DNA from: Mangifera indica
Taxonomy: Eukaryota; Streptophyta; Magnoliopsida; Sapindales; Anacardiaceae
Reading direction: 5' to 3'
Assembly (NCBI RefSeq): GCF_011075055.1
Contig: NW_025401123.1
Location: 62,001-126,000 of the forward strand
Length of the DNA stretch: 64,000 nucleotides
The notes below the pieces were generated by a model that saw nothing but the letters and a program-made list of their open reading frames with translations, ran no database searches and was not told where the DNA came from. The stretch's first letter is position 1; each line of letters begins with the position of its first letter. Below are positions 1 through 11,440 of this stretch, piece by piece. The position numbers were made by a program, and so were the translations under genes.

Positions 1-2
1 TC

Positions 3-1031
3 GGTTTTGAAGAGAATATCATGGATCAATGTATATACCAGAAGGTTAGTGGCAGTAAAATTTGTTTCCTTGTTCTATACGTGGATGATATATTACTTGC
101 AACCAATGATAAAGGATTGCTTTATGAGGTGAAACAATTTCTCTCTAAAAACTTTGATATGAAAGATATGGGTAAGGCGTCTTATGTCATTGGCATTAAG
201 ATTCATAGGAACAGACCTCAAGGCATACTAGGTCTATCTCAAGAAACCTATATCAATAAAGTTTTAGAGAGATTTCGGATGAAAGATTGTTCACCAAGTA
301 TAGCACCAATTGTGAAGAGTGATAAGTTCAATTTGAACCAATGCCCTAAAAATGAACTTGAAAAGGAACAAATACAGAACATTCCCTATGCTTCAGCTGT
401 TGGAAGCCTTATGTATGCTCAGGTTTGCACAATACCTGACATTGCATTTGCTGTTGGGGTATTAGAAAGATATCAGAGTAACCCAGGTATAGACCACTGG
501 AGAGCTGCAAAGAAAGTGATGCAGTACCTTCAAGGGACCAAAGAATACATGCTTATATATAAACGGACTGATAATTTAAAGGTAGTTGGTTACTCCGATT
601 CGGATTTTGCTGGCTGTATTGATTCAAGAAAATCAACATCTGGATATATTTTCTTGTTTGCCGGCGGAGCCATATCTTGGAGGAGTGCCAAGCAGTCATT
701 GATTGCTACATCTACCATGGAGGCTGAGTTCGTTTCTTGTTTTGAGGCTACATCACATGGTGTATGGTTGAAGAGTTTCATATCTAGGCTTAGGATTGTG
801 GATTCTATTTCTAAGCCGATAAAAATTTATTGTGACAATTCAGCTGCTGTTTTCTTGGCTAAAAATAATAAAAGTAGTAGTCGAAGTAAACATATCGACA
901 TTAAGTATTTAGCCATTAAGGAACATGTAAAAGAAAATAAAGTGGTCATTGAACACGTCAGCATTGAATTGATGATTGTCGATCCTTTGACAAAAGGCAT
1001 GCCACCAAAAAGTTTTAAGGATCATGTATAG
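3..1031 (+). CDS. Ty1/copia pol, reverse transcriptase C-terminus and RNase H (5' partial)
   Basis: The frame is open from the left edge, so this is the end of a polyprotein rather than a gene starting at the ATG at 21. Counting from that Met, the RT active-site YVDD is at residues 20-23. RNase H follows, with SDSDFAG near 194, MEAEF near 233, CDNSAA near 271 and SKHIDIK near 290; the copia C-terminal signature DPLTKG is near 321. These acidic RNase H positions are all present and there is no stop or frameshift in about 340 codons, so it is the best preserved pol fragment in the window. It encodes the enzyme that copies element RNA to DNA and degrades the template. It is followed by about 325 bp of non-coding DNA and the 3' LTR. 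Assignment to copia is firm; the lineage (Tork or Ivana type) is inference. Confidence 0.93.
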   Translation, partial: GFEENIMDQCIYQKVSGSKICFLVLYVDDILLATNDKGLLYEVKQFLSKNFDMKDMGKASYVIGIKIHRNRPQGILGLSQETYINKVLERFRMKDCSPSIAPIVKSDKFNLNQCPKNELEKEQIQNIPYASAVGSLMYAQVCTIPDIAFAVGVLERYQSNPGIDHWRAAKKVMQYLQGTKEYMLIYKRTDNLKVVGYSDSDFAGCIDSRKSTSGYIFLFAGGAISWRSAKQSLIATSTMEAEFVSCFEATSHGVWLKSFISRLRIVDSISKPIKIYCDNSAAVFLAKNNKSSSRSKHIDIKYLAIKEHVKENKVVIEHVSIELMIVDPLTKGMPPKSFKDHV

Positions 1032-1355
1032 CGAATGGGAGTTAGTCTCATGTCGTAATTGTGATGGGAGTGAGTTCCATCATGTGATTTGATGTATATA
1101 CATTTTCTATAATAAAATTATTCAGTTTTTCAATTGATTAAGTTTTCTCATTTTATGTGCACATTTTGGTTGAGAAAATAATCAAATTTAGACCCAGAAT
1201 AAACATAAGGTTTATTCATTAAGTTATAGAGGAATGAATACATCGTGATACATGGAAGATAATACTCGTTCTTAGAGGACTTATCGTCATGATTCGTGTA
1301 TTTTATTTCTTTACTTCAGTATGTGGATTGATGGGTTACAGACCAAGTAGGAGAA

Positions 1356-1774
1356 TGTCAGTTTTTTTTTCTTCATGGCTTCATGCAGTTACTTCCATGG
1401 CTTAATGGTAACTGTTTCATGTAGTTACTTCTTCATGGCTTAGTGGTCTATAACTCCCATGCATCATGGTTTATAACTCCCATGTCATAACTCCACAAGT
1501 TGCGTAGCATTCTTGATGGTAGAATGCTTTTTAAGGCTATAAATAGGGTCCTTGGGTGAGCTTTTTCTACAAGTGAAAACATACACCATTCTATAAGAAA
1601 AAGAGATCACCTGGAAGACAAAACTTGCAAGCAATTTCCAGAGGATTATACTGCATCAAATCGTCAAGCAATGGCTGGAGGTTAATGTTTAATATTCCGC
1701 AATATAATTTTTGTTTCTATCTTGCATATTTAATATATATATGCTTAGATAGAGACCATATTCATGTTCTAACA
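1356..1774 (+). mobile_element. 3' LTR of the copia element at the left edge
   Basis: A purine-rich stretch (about 1346-1355) precedes TGTCAG at 1356, and the segment ends TCTAACA at 1774, giving TG...CA ends and 419 bp. It contains a TATA box and short imperfect repeats of the word ttcatggctt and of ataactcccatg between 1370 and 1495. At 1775 the sequence changes abruptly into a minus-strand host coding exon. Its own 5' partner lies outside the window, so the boundaries rest on the terminal dinucleotides and on the junction. The expected target duplication is atatg (1775-1779). Confidence 0.75.
1538..1545 (+). promoter_or_regulatory. TATA box of the copia LTR
   Basis: TATAAATA lies in the middle of the LTR, followed by a plausible start of the R region. 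This is the expected position for the element's own RNA polymerase II promoter. Confidence 0.6.
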
Positions 1775-2277
1775 ATATGTTCCTCCAATTCACTCAATTC
1801 ATGAACCTTTCTTGCCAGCTTCGATGCCATAATGTTCTTCTCCTTTCCTAAGCTTGAACATATAACTTCTAGGCTCTTTCAAGCGGCCAAGCTCTCTGTA
1901 AGCTGTCTTCTCAACTTGTCTTGTTCATCGGTTGGAAGTTCACAAGTCTTTTTATCTTTCGAAGGACGGGTAAGCCTCAACTCCGTGAAGCATCATCTAA
2001 GCTCTATAGTTTTTCTAACAGATTGAGATTTTTTTATCCTTGTTTTAAGATCGTCTATAATAGTTATCATGCCTGCCACCCGGCATTTTCCGGTCATCTT
2101 GATCTTTTGTACTTGCCTCATTATGCTCTTGAATTAGTTTCAGAAGCAACTTTACATTGGCAGCAATACCTAAGTCAAAACAAAAAAATTATACCAAATC
2201 TCAGTTTCTTTCAATCGCATATCAAAAACAGAAAAACATATATATTTACCTTCTAAGCTAAGATCATGTTGGTTCAT
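1775..2277 (-). pseudogene. Host coiled-coil protein gene, 5' exons, broken and interrupted by the copia element
   Basis: Reading the minus strand, an ATG at 2277-2275 opens a short exon (MNQHDLSLE) ending at 2250 with a GTAAAT donor. An intron of 80 bp ends TTAG at 2170, and exon 2 continues in phase with GIAANVKLLLKLIQEHNEA. Further on come basic, glutamate-rich stretches with a coiled-coil look (TDEQDKLRRQLTESL, then KLARKVHELSELEEHI). A roughly 2-base deletion near 2080, an in-frame TGA near 1997 and another near 1880 break the frame. At 1774/1775 the copia LTR cuts the exon. The preserved splice sites show a copied or once-resident gene, not a processed cDNA. I do not recognise the family. 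The rest of the gene should lie beyond the left edge. Confidence 0.65.
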
Positions 2278-3792
2278 AGTTTTCTGGAAAATTAAAGAAA
2301 AAAGCTCAAGAGAAATCACCATTAACAAAATGGAAGAAGGCGAATATATCCAGAAGAGAAAATGGGTAGGGTAAATTAATTTATTATTCTATATCATATG
2401 ATCTCTGTTGAGAGATCCAAAGAAGAGTGACTGCTTGTTTGCACTCTCTCGATCCCTATCTTTCTCCCTATGAGTAATCTGGGTTGTATTGTGTTTTATC
2501 TGTAATATTGCTATTCAAAGTTTTCTGATTTGAGAATGGTTTGTGATTATGCGTAATTGTTGGCATAAGTTTGACTTTTCCATTGGCCTTTGCCTGTTTT
2601 GAATTTCTTAAACCACCATGATTGGACAAGAAGAGAGCTTGCCACCTCACTTCTGAAATATGATATTTGGATTCTCCACTTAATTATTAGGTATCACATA
2701 TTTCCTATTTTCAATCACGTATACGTATACATCACTTGAAAATGAGAAAAAATAACAATAAAGTTTTTTTCTTTCTACAAATGGGTATGTTTAAGATGCA
2801 AAAGTCAAGAAGTTTGAAAAAAAAACTCCTGACTATTTTGATTCCTTTTTTCTATTAATAGACATGAAATAATCATTTAAGTATTTTTATATAAAAGCAC
2901 ATTCATTAATATTAAAAAAATAAATCAGTATTCTTAATTTGTTGTAAATTTTCATACAATAAAACAATTAAGAAAGTGCATATCTCTTCATGAAAAGTGA
3001 AATGTGTTAATAGATTAATATTGGTTATATTTAATTAAACCCTTATTTAATATGAGTTTTTGATCAAAAAAAATATTTCTCTAATTAAATTTAAGAACAA
3101 TAATGTATATACATGTTTTTAAATATATTGTTAATATTTTATTATATAATTAATTTTTTAATTTAAAATCTTTATAATAATATATTTAATTAAATATTTA
3201 AAAAGTGTGCCCCATCTTCGTGATGGTTTGAAAGTGTGTAAAAAAAGGGTGCAGCGGAGAGAGAATTAACTTAATTTGTGGCGGTTATTGATGGCCACTT
3301 CTCGTCTGCGTGCATGTGGGTGTGCAGTGAACTGTTATGCGTTTAATAATAACATTAATTAATTTATAGAATGAGGCTGCCTAAAAAGTGAATGAGAATC
3401 TGGTGCCGTTGGTTTGCTTGCACCTTGACTTCCACCCTTGATGACCGGCAAGCGTGTAAACTCCATTCTTCGTTACTTTTGGAAAATGAAATCAAATGCT
3501 TACTTGACAATGCATTGTGATAAAGCAATTTACTTTCTTTATCCTCATTTTTCACATTTCTTTATTAAAAATACTTATGACCTAACAGCTTTTTGATGTG
3601 AAATGTGATAGGTCAACTTTTATATAGATGTCTATGTGTATTTTTAAATCTATTGAGTTAAACTTTTTGAGTATGATTAGATAACTTTTTATTATTAAAA
3701 ATCCCCATAAAGATATTGTGAATTACATGAAAGCATTTTCATCATACCTAAAATCAAAGAGGATCAAAATTTGAAAAACTTAGAAAATCAAT
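2278..3792. other. Intergenic, 5' side of the coiled-coil relic
   Basis: No convincing coding frame is visible. The 2280-2660 part may be former promoter and leader of the minus-strand relic: a TTTTCCAG acceptor-like site lies just upstream of its ATG. 2700-3200 is very AT-rich. Confidence 0.4.
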
Positions 3793-4211
3793 TGTAACAA
3801 CTTAGTCCGCTATCAAAATATTATTTACTTTATACGTATAATTAATCATTGTTTTGTTTTTTCGTTTTGTAATTCAAAACATGTCTAATAACTTAAGATC
3901 TCACAAACTAAACAATATTATCTTAACAAAATTTCAAGTGATATAAAATGTTACAATTCACCTTATTTTAGATTAATTGTCTTCGCTAGCATCATGGGCT
4001 ATTATTGGCCATCCATGTACTATTAGTTAGGTCTTGCTTTGATACCTTTATAGCAACTCAACCCATTATCAAATATTGTTTATTTTAGACATATAATCCA
4101 TCACTATTTTTTTTTTTTGTTTTACAACCTAAAACACATTTAATAACTTACAAGTTCATAGATTATTTAACAATCTTCTCTTCACATTCCCAAACAATAT
4201 GGGATGTCACA
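3793..4211 (-). mobile_element. TRIM (terminal-repeat retrotransposon in miniature)
   Basis: Two direct repeats of exactly 163 bp, 3793-3955 and 4049-4211, flank a 93-bp interior. On the minus strand each repeat begins TGTRACAT and the inner parts align throughout (for example the AAGTTATTAxAxxTGTTTT block). Next to the 5' repeat the interior starts AGGTATCAAAGC (about 4036-4047), a slightly decayed initiator-Met tRNA primer site, and a purine-rich tract lies before the 3' repeat. There is no coding capacity. The flanks tcaat and ccaac differ by two C/T changes and may be an aged duplication. TRIMs are mobilised by enzymes of other LTR elements. Confidence 0.78.
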
Positions 4212-5216
4212 CCAACCTCATAGTGTACACCATCTATTGAAGAGCCTCCAAAACTTGAACTCAAACTCTTACTCTCTCACTTGAAATATGCTTATTTAGA
4301 TGGAGTTTATTCTTTATATTCCAGTAATTTGCTATTCTTCTTTGAGACGTTTGATAGAGGAAAAACCATTTATGGACTTGGAAGAACACAAAGTGCATTG
4401 GGTGGACTATAGTTGATATCAAGGGAATTAGTTGTAATATCAGCAAGTATATCCAAGGTTATTTTCATTTTTTGGCTTTATTTTAGGTTACACAACCGTG
4501 TGAGAAGGCTTGCAATTCATGTACATGATGACAAGGCTAAAATACTCTTTTTTCATACAATACGTGAAAATTGACTAAGTATGAAAGACATACAAACCAG
4601 TGTATATTATTGTATATGCTCATATATGGTCAACATATTTGAATTTTGGATATAGATCAATTTTACAGTAATTTCAAAATTTTTCATTAATGGGTAATGA
4701 TATACACACCCGTGTATGAAGGTTACATGGTTGTGTATCATAAGTTTAAGTTAAAAAATAAAAAGGATGAAAATGGGTTTGGCTAAACATTGGTTATCAC
4801 TTTTCACAAAAAATTTAGAGAGGTTTGAGAGATTTTGAAAGCCTTGAAGCTAGGAGGTGCACAAGAGCACTTGGAAATTCACCTTGCCACATGAAGACTT
4901 GCTTTTGGACTATGGAGGAAAGGTAAGTAAGCGGCTTCTCCTTTCAATTGATATGAAATTTGCTATTGTACTGTTAAATTAATTGATTAGTTTGTGAAGA
5001 GAATCTTATAAATGCATTTATGGATTTGAAAAGATAGGTTCTTTGGTTATTCGAATTACATGATGATTTGTTCACATGATTTTGCACTTATGTGTGTATC
5101 TATATTTTGTTCCTTGATGATGGTGAAATGTAATGCTTGTAATGGTACTGTTTGGTGATATGTGTATTAACTAATGAACCTTTTTTATATAATCAAAGAA
5201 ATTGTGATTAGTTTTT
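4212..5216 (+). repeat. Gypsy-LTR-like flank, left of the inserted 7.5-kb element
   Basis: No gene is seen. The segment carries the words caaccgtgtg and cacccgtgtatg, as do the gypsy LTRs elsewhere in the window. It resumes at 12724 after the atatg-flanked insertion, so 4.2-5.2 kb and 12.72-13.0 kb were once one stretch. Family assignment is tentative. Confidence 0.35.
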
Positions 5217-5221
5217 ATATG

Positions 5222-6512
5222 TGTTGAACTCCTAGGTTTTTGATGATGCTAAAAATACAAGTTTAAATATATAACATTGTCCAAGGAATATATAAAAAAC
5301 ATTACCAAGTGGATACAAATTAAAAAATGCAGAAATAAGATATACTCGCCCCTTGTATCAAGCCAAAACATGAGGAAAAGTGGTTGTGTATCCCTCTTGT
5401 GTAGTTTTAGGTGTAAGTCAACATGGTCAAACAAAATACATGCCTATGCAACATGACTACATGCTTGTGTATCAAGTCAACACACGAGGAAAAGTGGTCG
5501 TGTATCCTACCCATGCAGTTTGGACAAAAGTCAACATGGTCAAACTACATACATGTTCGTGTGCCTTAAAATACATGTTTGTGTATTAAAGACACCTATC
5601 CCTCTGCCTATCTCTTGCCCATCTTTTCATGTTTGAAACATTCTGGAATTTTGAAGGTGTAAAGTAGGATGCCCATCTTAGAAATAGGGATGTTCATCCC
5701 TCAAGAGGTGCATTTAAAAATTTGACCATTGGAAACTTTGACCGAAGATTGATCGAGCACAAAAAGTGAAAATCGAAGGACACATGCCCATGTGCCTCGT
5801 AGATTTTTGTAGAAATTATTCAATTGTTATATTCTCTCAACCAACGGTCATATGAGATATTCCAGTCATCCAAGACTATAAACTGAAGACTCTTTGATGG
5901 AGAATAGGTGAGTCATTGCTAATGTAAAATCTAATACTCATTTCTTCTCTAATTTATCTCCAAAGCTCATAACTCAAATTCTTAAGAAATATACTTGTGC
6001 TCACTTTCTTGTATCAACCTTGTAGAGGGTAAAGGCATTCACAATCATTTTTTCTATATTCAAGTAATCTTAGGGGAAATCTCAGATAAACTATTGTGGT
6101 GGGAGCAATCCTAGAGAACTACTGTATGTGGACAAAATCGAAAAGAACTATTGTAAAAAGATGTTATCTTTATGAGTGAAACTACAAGTAGGTTACTTGA
6201 AGAAGTAGACATAACAGACTTGGAAGAGAAAACCCTGAACCACTATAAATTTTGAGCATTTCTTTTCTCTATTCTCTTTACTTTATGCATTATACTTATA
6301 TTATATGTTTTTGATAAATTGTTGAACATTGCAGATGCTTAATTACTTGAGTTTGTTGGTTATTGGATTTGTTTGAATATCTTGTTGAATTTATTTATTT
6401 AGTTGTGATTGCTTATAAATTTGCTTAAAGAATTTTATTTGGTTTAAAAAATTTTAAATAATCTTATTCACCCCTTCCCCCTATAGGATTATTAGCAATT
6501 TGAGGTTTTTTA
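5222..6512 (+). repeat. 5' LTR of the 7.5-kb element
   Basis: Starts TGTTGAAC and ends TTTTTTA, decayed from TTTTTCA in the partner. It contains subrepeats around the words gtgtatcaagcc and agtcaacatggtcaaa (5400-5560). No ORF in it is credible. Confidence 0.85.
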
Positions 6513-6514
6513 AT

Positions 6515-6530
6515 TGGTACTAAAATTTGG
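6515..6530 (+). other. Primer-binding site of the 7.5-kb element (decayed)
   Basis: TGGTACTAAAATTTGG begins 2 bp after the LTR and resembles the initiator-Met tRNA primer site TGGTATCAGAGC with several changes. Confidence 0.55.
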
Positions 6531-6579
6531 ACTTTAGGTTGTAAAATCTAACGATTTTTAAAGTTTAAGATCATTTAGA

Positions 6580-8178
6580 ATGGCTAATTTATCTATCGTT
6601 GTTTTTTGTGAAAGACATAGCACTACAAGACCACCATTATTTTATGAGTCAAGCTATACTCAATGAAAAATTAGGATGAAACTTCACATTCAATCTATAG
6701 ACTATAAGTTATGGAAAACAATTAAGAATGGTGACTTTGTGCCTAGAGACTCTAGAACAAATTTACCTAAAAATGAAGATGACTTTGATAAGGAAGATGA
6801 AAAATTACTAAGTTTAAATGCAGGGGCTATGAATATGTTATTTTATGCATTAGACTCAATTAAATTTAATCGTGTTTCCTCATGTAATTTAACTAATAAG
6901 GTATGGACTATCCTTCAAACCACTCATAGAGGTACAAGTCAAGTGAAGGAGTTTAAAATTGAGCTTCTTTTTCAAGAATATGAATTGTTCCAAATGAATT
7001 CAGAAGAGAATATAACTGATGTCTACAAGAGGTTTTTAAACTTGGTAAATGATCTTAGAGGACTTGAAAAGAAGTTTGAGACCATTAAGTTAGTAAAGAA
7101 AATTCTTTTATCATTGTCGGAATCATGGAGCATAAAGGTAACCATCATCGAAGAAAAAAAAACTTAAGCAAAATGGGCACGAATGAGCTTATTAGAAGCT
7201 TATTAACATTTGAGATGAAAAGAAAGTCCAAGGAGGAAGAGACCAAGCCTAATAAAAGCATTGCCTTGAGAATAGAAAATTATGGTGATGATTCTTCAAT
7301 GGATGAGGAAGATGTAAGTCTTCTTACAAGAAAATTCAACAAGTTCCTTTCAAAAAGCAAAGGCAAGAACTTCTCCAAAACAAAATACAAGAAAGATAGT
7401 AACAATAAAATTATATGCTACGAATGTAAAAAACCCAACACATCCAACAAAAATGTCTTCAACTTATGAAAACGAGAAAAGAGAAGAAACTCAAAAAGAA
7501 TGTGTTTGTGGCTACTTGGAGTGGGAGTGATAATTCTAGTGATAAAAAGTGAGTCGGAGTATGAAAGAGTTAATCTATGCTTCATCGCAATAAACGAATC
7601 GAAGAAAGAGATAATAACTGTAACTCTTACTCTTACTCTTTTAATGAATTGTAAGAAGCATTTGATTCTTTAATGGATGAGTATAAATGCATGTGTGCTA
7701 AAAATAAATCTTTGAGAAAGCAATTGACATGCATTAAGAATGATAATGAAAATCTCATTAGTGAGCATGCTAAAATCAAGAACGAATTTGAATTGGTTAA
7801 AAATGAAAAGATTTTAGCATCAAATGAGTTAGAAAAATTTAGAAGTGAAAATGATGCATTGCTTGAAAAGTAACTAACTCAAATGAGATTTTAGAAAAAT
7901 TTGAGATATGCACAAAAAGATTAGATGAGATGCTTGCATCTCAAATATGTGCATTAAATAAGAAAGGTCTAGCATATAATGGAAATAATCTTTTTGTTAA
8001 AACATATAAACCGTTGAAAAATGATAATTCATTACATTTAAAATGTAAGTTTTGTGTTTTTATTGGTCACACTATTGGAAAATGTCCAATTAGGAATGAC
8101 AAATCATTTAAAATAAAAAAGGTTTGGGTTCTTAAAGGAACATTAAAGACTGACCTTGATGGACCTAGGACCATTTAG
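6580..8178 (+). pseudogene. Copia gag relic (SIRE-like)
   Basis: The ATG at 6580 opens MANLSIVV; the typical N-terminal gag block follows (PPLFYESSYTQ, then SIDYKLW and NGDFVP) and GTSQVKEFKIELL near 6940. A zinc-knuckle start (ICYECKKPN) is at 7420, then an acidic and coiled-coil portion (7670-7870), and a second cysteine cluster, KCKFCVFIGHTIGKCP, near 8040. The frame is broken by stops at 6664, 7165, 7467 and 7871 among others. Gag would form the particle that packages element RNA. This gag closely resembles that of the minus-strand copia element at 48-49 kb and 57.5-57.9 kb, so the two share an ancestor. Confidence 0.82.
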
Positions 8179-9367
8179 GTACCAAAGAAAACTTGAATTT
8201 CTTTGTAGATGTGTCTTATACCATTGGAATCAAATGTTACAAAATAAATGACTATGCAAGGCACATATCCAGGTAATGGAGATGAAAGCACCAAAGCACT
8301 TTGAAAATTTAAGTTCTACAAGTTGAGAGCTTAGGATGTCAAGTAAGTGCCTAAACTTTTATTTGAATTCAATATCTATATAATCTTGTTTGATGAGTTA
8401 GTTGGATATTTGAATGATGCAATTGAATTGATTGAGTGAATTCATATGTATCTTGATTAATATGTGATGATATGGATATATTTTTTATCTTTGCATATTC
8501 TATGATTGACATGTTTCAAAGATGTTTGAATATGTGATATTGGATATAAATTTAAGTTTCTAAATGTGTTCAATGCTTATTGTAAAAATCAAATCAATCC
8601 GAACTTATGTTCAAAGTTAATCATAACTTGATTTACATAAATATTTTTCGAAATGGATCAAAATATCCAAGATTTGTATCATATGGTGTTTTGATTTGAT
8701 GTATAATTTATATGTTTTATTGCTAGGTTTTCAACTTAAAAATTCTTGAAAAATCATATGACTCTTTAAATAAATATTTATTCGTGATTTTTGGCAAATC
8801 ATTTTATGCAAAATGCTAATGGGTTCTCAAATTTAAGTTTTTACATGTTAGAAACACCTAATGTTCTTTTTGCACAATTTCCTTCAAAATTTGAAACACA
8901 TAACCATGCATCAGAAGCACATGCCCGTATACTTTTGGTACTTTTTAAATTTCTAGTTTAAAGCAAGCACATGCCCGTTTACTTTTGGTACTAAGCAAAT
9001 GTATCATGGTTTTTAAAGAAAAATCTGCATCTTTTTTTCTCATTTTCACTCACCCTAAAACCTTAGCCATCGTGTGCCTCTATCATGCACCGACTCTAGT
9101 AGCTTTTTCTGATCAAATTGGTGTTGACAGATATATGTTCGGCCACTATCGTCCTTATTCATCTCCGAATCAAAGCTAAACGTCATTAGGTCTTCATCTC
9201 CACCCAAAATCTTATAGGTTCCTCAATTCTCTAGGCAAATCAACTACAAGCTTTGTGTTTCCAGCCAACACAAGCATCAATCTTCATCTATAATTGGTTT
9301 TCAAGCCTCGGTTCACTTCATTCCCGTCCATATTGCATAATTTCCCTCAAAATCTAAAAAATTGAAA
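8179..9367 (+). other. Spacer between gag relic and captured ORF
   Basis: No coding signal. A pair of direct copies of agcacatgcccgt...acttttggtact lies at about 8918-8992. The 9020-9360 part is richer in C and looks like a 5' leader of the following ORF. Confidence 0.45.
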
Positions 9368-10460
9368 ATGACACCAAGAAGAAAATTGGTTGCTCAACCA
9401 CAGGCATACGAAAGAAACTTCAAGAGCATAAGCATCAAGAAGTCCAAACTAGAGGTATCTTTAATAGTCGTTGTTTTGATATGAATATTATTAATGAAAT
9501 TGATGTTTGAGATGAATTAATAGAGATAATTAGAAGGATGAGATGGGAAAAATTATTTCTTATACATTTAGATGTTTATGAAGATTTTGTGTATGAATTT
9601 TATAGTTCTTTATGAATGCCTACGGATAATCACAGCAATATTATTGAATATACTATGAGCTTCAGAATGAGAGGTGATGATTATATCCCCACATCTAAAA
9701 AGTTTGTTGAATGGCTAGAGTGTGATAATGAGAGCATTTTGAATACTTCAATAAGGTGGACTTTGAATTTTTTGCCGCATGTTTGGGTAGTATGAGGTCA
9801 TATTATGCAAATATGACAAAATTAACTAGATTCAGTTGTCTGATAATAAGAATTTTGTACCAAAGGTTGCTTTTCACATTGAATGCAAGAAAAAGCACCA
9901 ATGGACATGTATCGGTGCAAGATTTGGTTTTACTGAAGGTCGCAATGGATGGGAGACAAGTGGTTTCGACAAAATGGTTAATCCATAATTTTCTTAAAAT
10001 TAGAGATGAAAAAGTAAAGCTCTAGTCCGGGATGATTGCCACTTTTATCGTAATAAAATTACAAGTTTCTCTTAATGAAAGCGACAAAGCATTCATACGA
10101 AAATTCAAAATGAATCAATGGATTAACGCCGATGCACTATTTAAAATGAGATTGATTAAAAAAGCTCAAAGTGAAGGATGATGTTTAATCTTAGTTAGAG
10201 GTAGGAAGAAAATCAACAAGAAGATCAACAGCTGGTTGAAGAAGAACAAAAGGTGTATGTTATGCCCAGTGATCCTACAATACCTTAATCTAGCTCCAGA
10301 AAGAGTAAAAGAACAACGACAGACTAAGTTAATAAAGATATATCTTCTAATTGTGTGGATCGTTCTATACAATATATGGAAAGGAGATTTTATGTAATTG
10401 AGCTATCCCAAAGTGTCATGAACTTAGTGATCCAAGATATATGGGATTAGTTTACTAGTC
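9368..10460 (+). pseudogene. Captured ORF resembling the plant 'putative transposon protein' family
   Basis: An ATG at 9368 (MTPRRKLVAQ) begins a frame that, after shifts, continues as NEIDV, then RRMRWEKLFLIHLDVYEDFV and YEFYSSL near 9520-9610 and MSFRMRGDDY near 9660. The pattern WEKLF...YEDxVYEFYS...VSFRxxG is familiar from proteins in many plant genomes annotated as putative plant transposon protein (PF20167 type, named from memory). A lower-similarity continuation reaches about 10460. Several stops and frameshifts make it non-functional. Its biochemical role is unknown in intact relatives. It occupies the place where pol should be. Confidence 0.5.
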
Positions 10461-11440
10461 TAAGAGAGGATTTCTATCGGAATCGAGTATTGAGACACCG
10501 AGATGATTCCCCCCCCCCCTGCTTTAGCTATGATATCTTTTCATGCATCTCATTTTGATCTTACTCATTGCATATCATAACTTTTTTTAGGAGCAACTTT
10601 ATTTTTAGTACTCAAACTTATTCTCTTGTTTATTTAGTTATTTATCAAGTTTGTAGTTATTGATAACATAGATATCTACGTATCAATTTTGAAACTATGT
10701 ATCAATACCTTTATGGATTGAAATTGAAATATTGATGATGCCTTTGAGATTTTCTTTAAATGTTTATATTGATCATCTTAATGTTGTTTTGAGTTTAAAT
10801 TATGTACTTTGAAGTTTATTGCCATGAGAAGATACATTTATTGATGATGGATATTGATTGATTATTTGCAAATGTTGTATTTTATGGATTGAAATTGAAT
10901 TGATTGGTTGAGATAAATGGAAGTTTGGTGTTTGAAAAGAAGTTTGGTTAATTGAATGGATTATATTAAAGTGTATTTTTTTTTTTTTGTTTGAAAAAGG
11001 GATTTATCAAAAAAATAAGGGACACCATGGCAAATTTTTTCCAAAATCTTACCAAATAAACTTGTTTTAACACCGAAACTTAGTAATTATGTTTGTTAAA
11101 ATGTGTTAAAGTAAGGAGGAGTATATAGTCATAGACTAAAGAGGAGAGATTGGTTTGTTTTAAATGATAATGAATTATTGCTAAGTTTGTTGATAAAATG
11201 AGTTTGGATTTTAAAAAGTTTTTTTTTCTAAATGGTTAATGAAAAGAGTAAATAAAATGGATTAATTGCAAATTAATTTTCTTAAAATTGGAATTCAAAT
11301 GAATCTAGAGCTTAAATTAGATTTTGCATTTTCAAGCTTGAGTAAAATGTGCAAATTTGTGATAATGTTAAGAGGGTATTTTTTAATTGCATACTTTTGA
11401 TTCAAACTTCGTTTTTGTCATAAATCAAAATAGAGGAGAT

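Noticed and set aside
1775..1779. The same atatg next to the first copia LTR and at both ends of the 5.2-12.7 kb element, as a sign of linked insertion
   Set aside because: A 5-bp AT-rich word is common here; the elements belong to different families.
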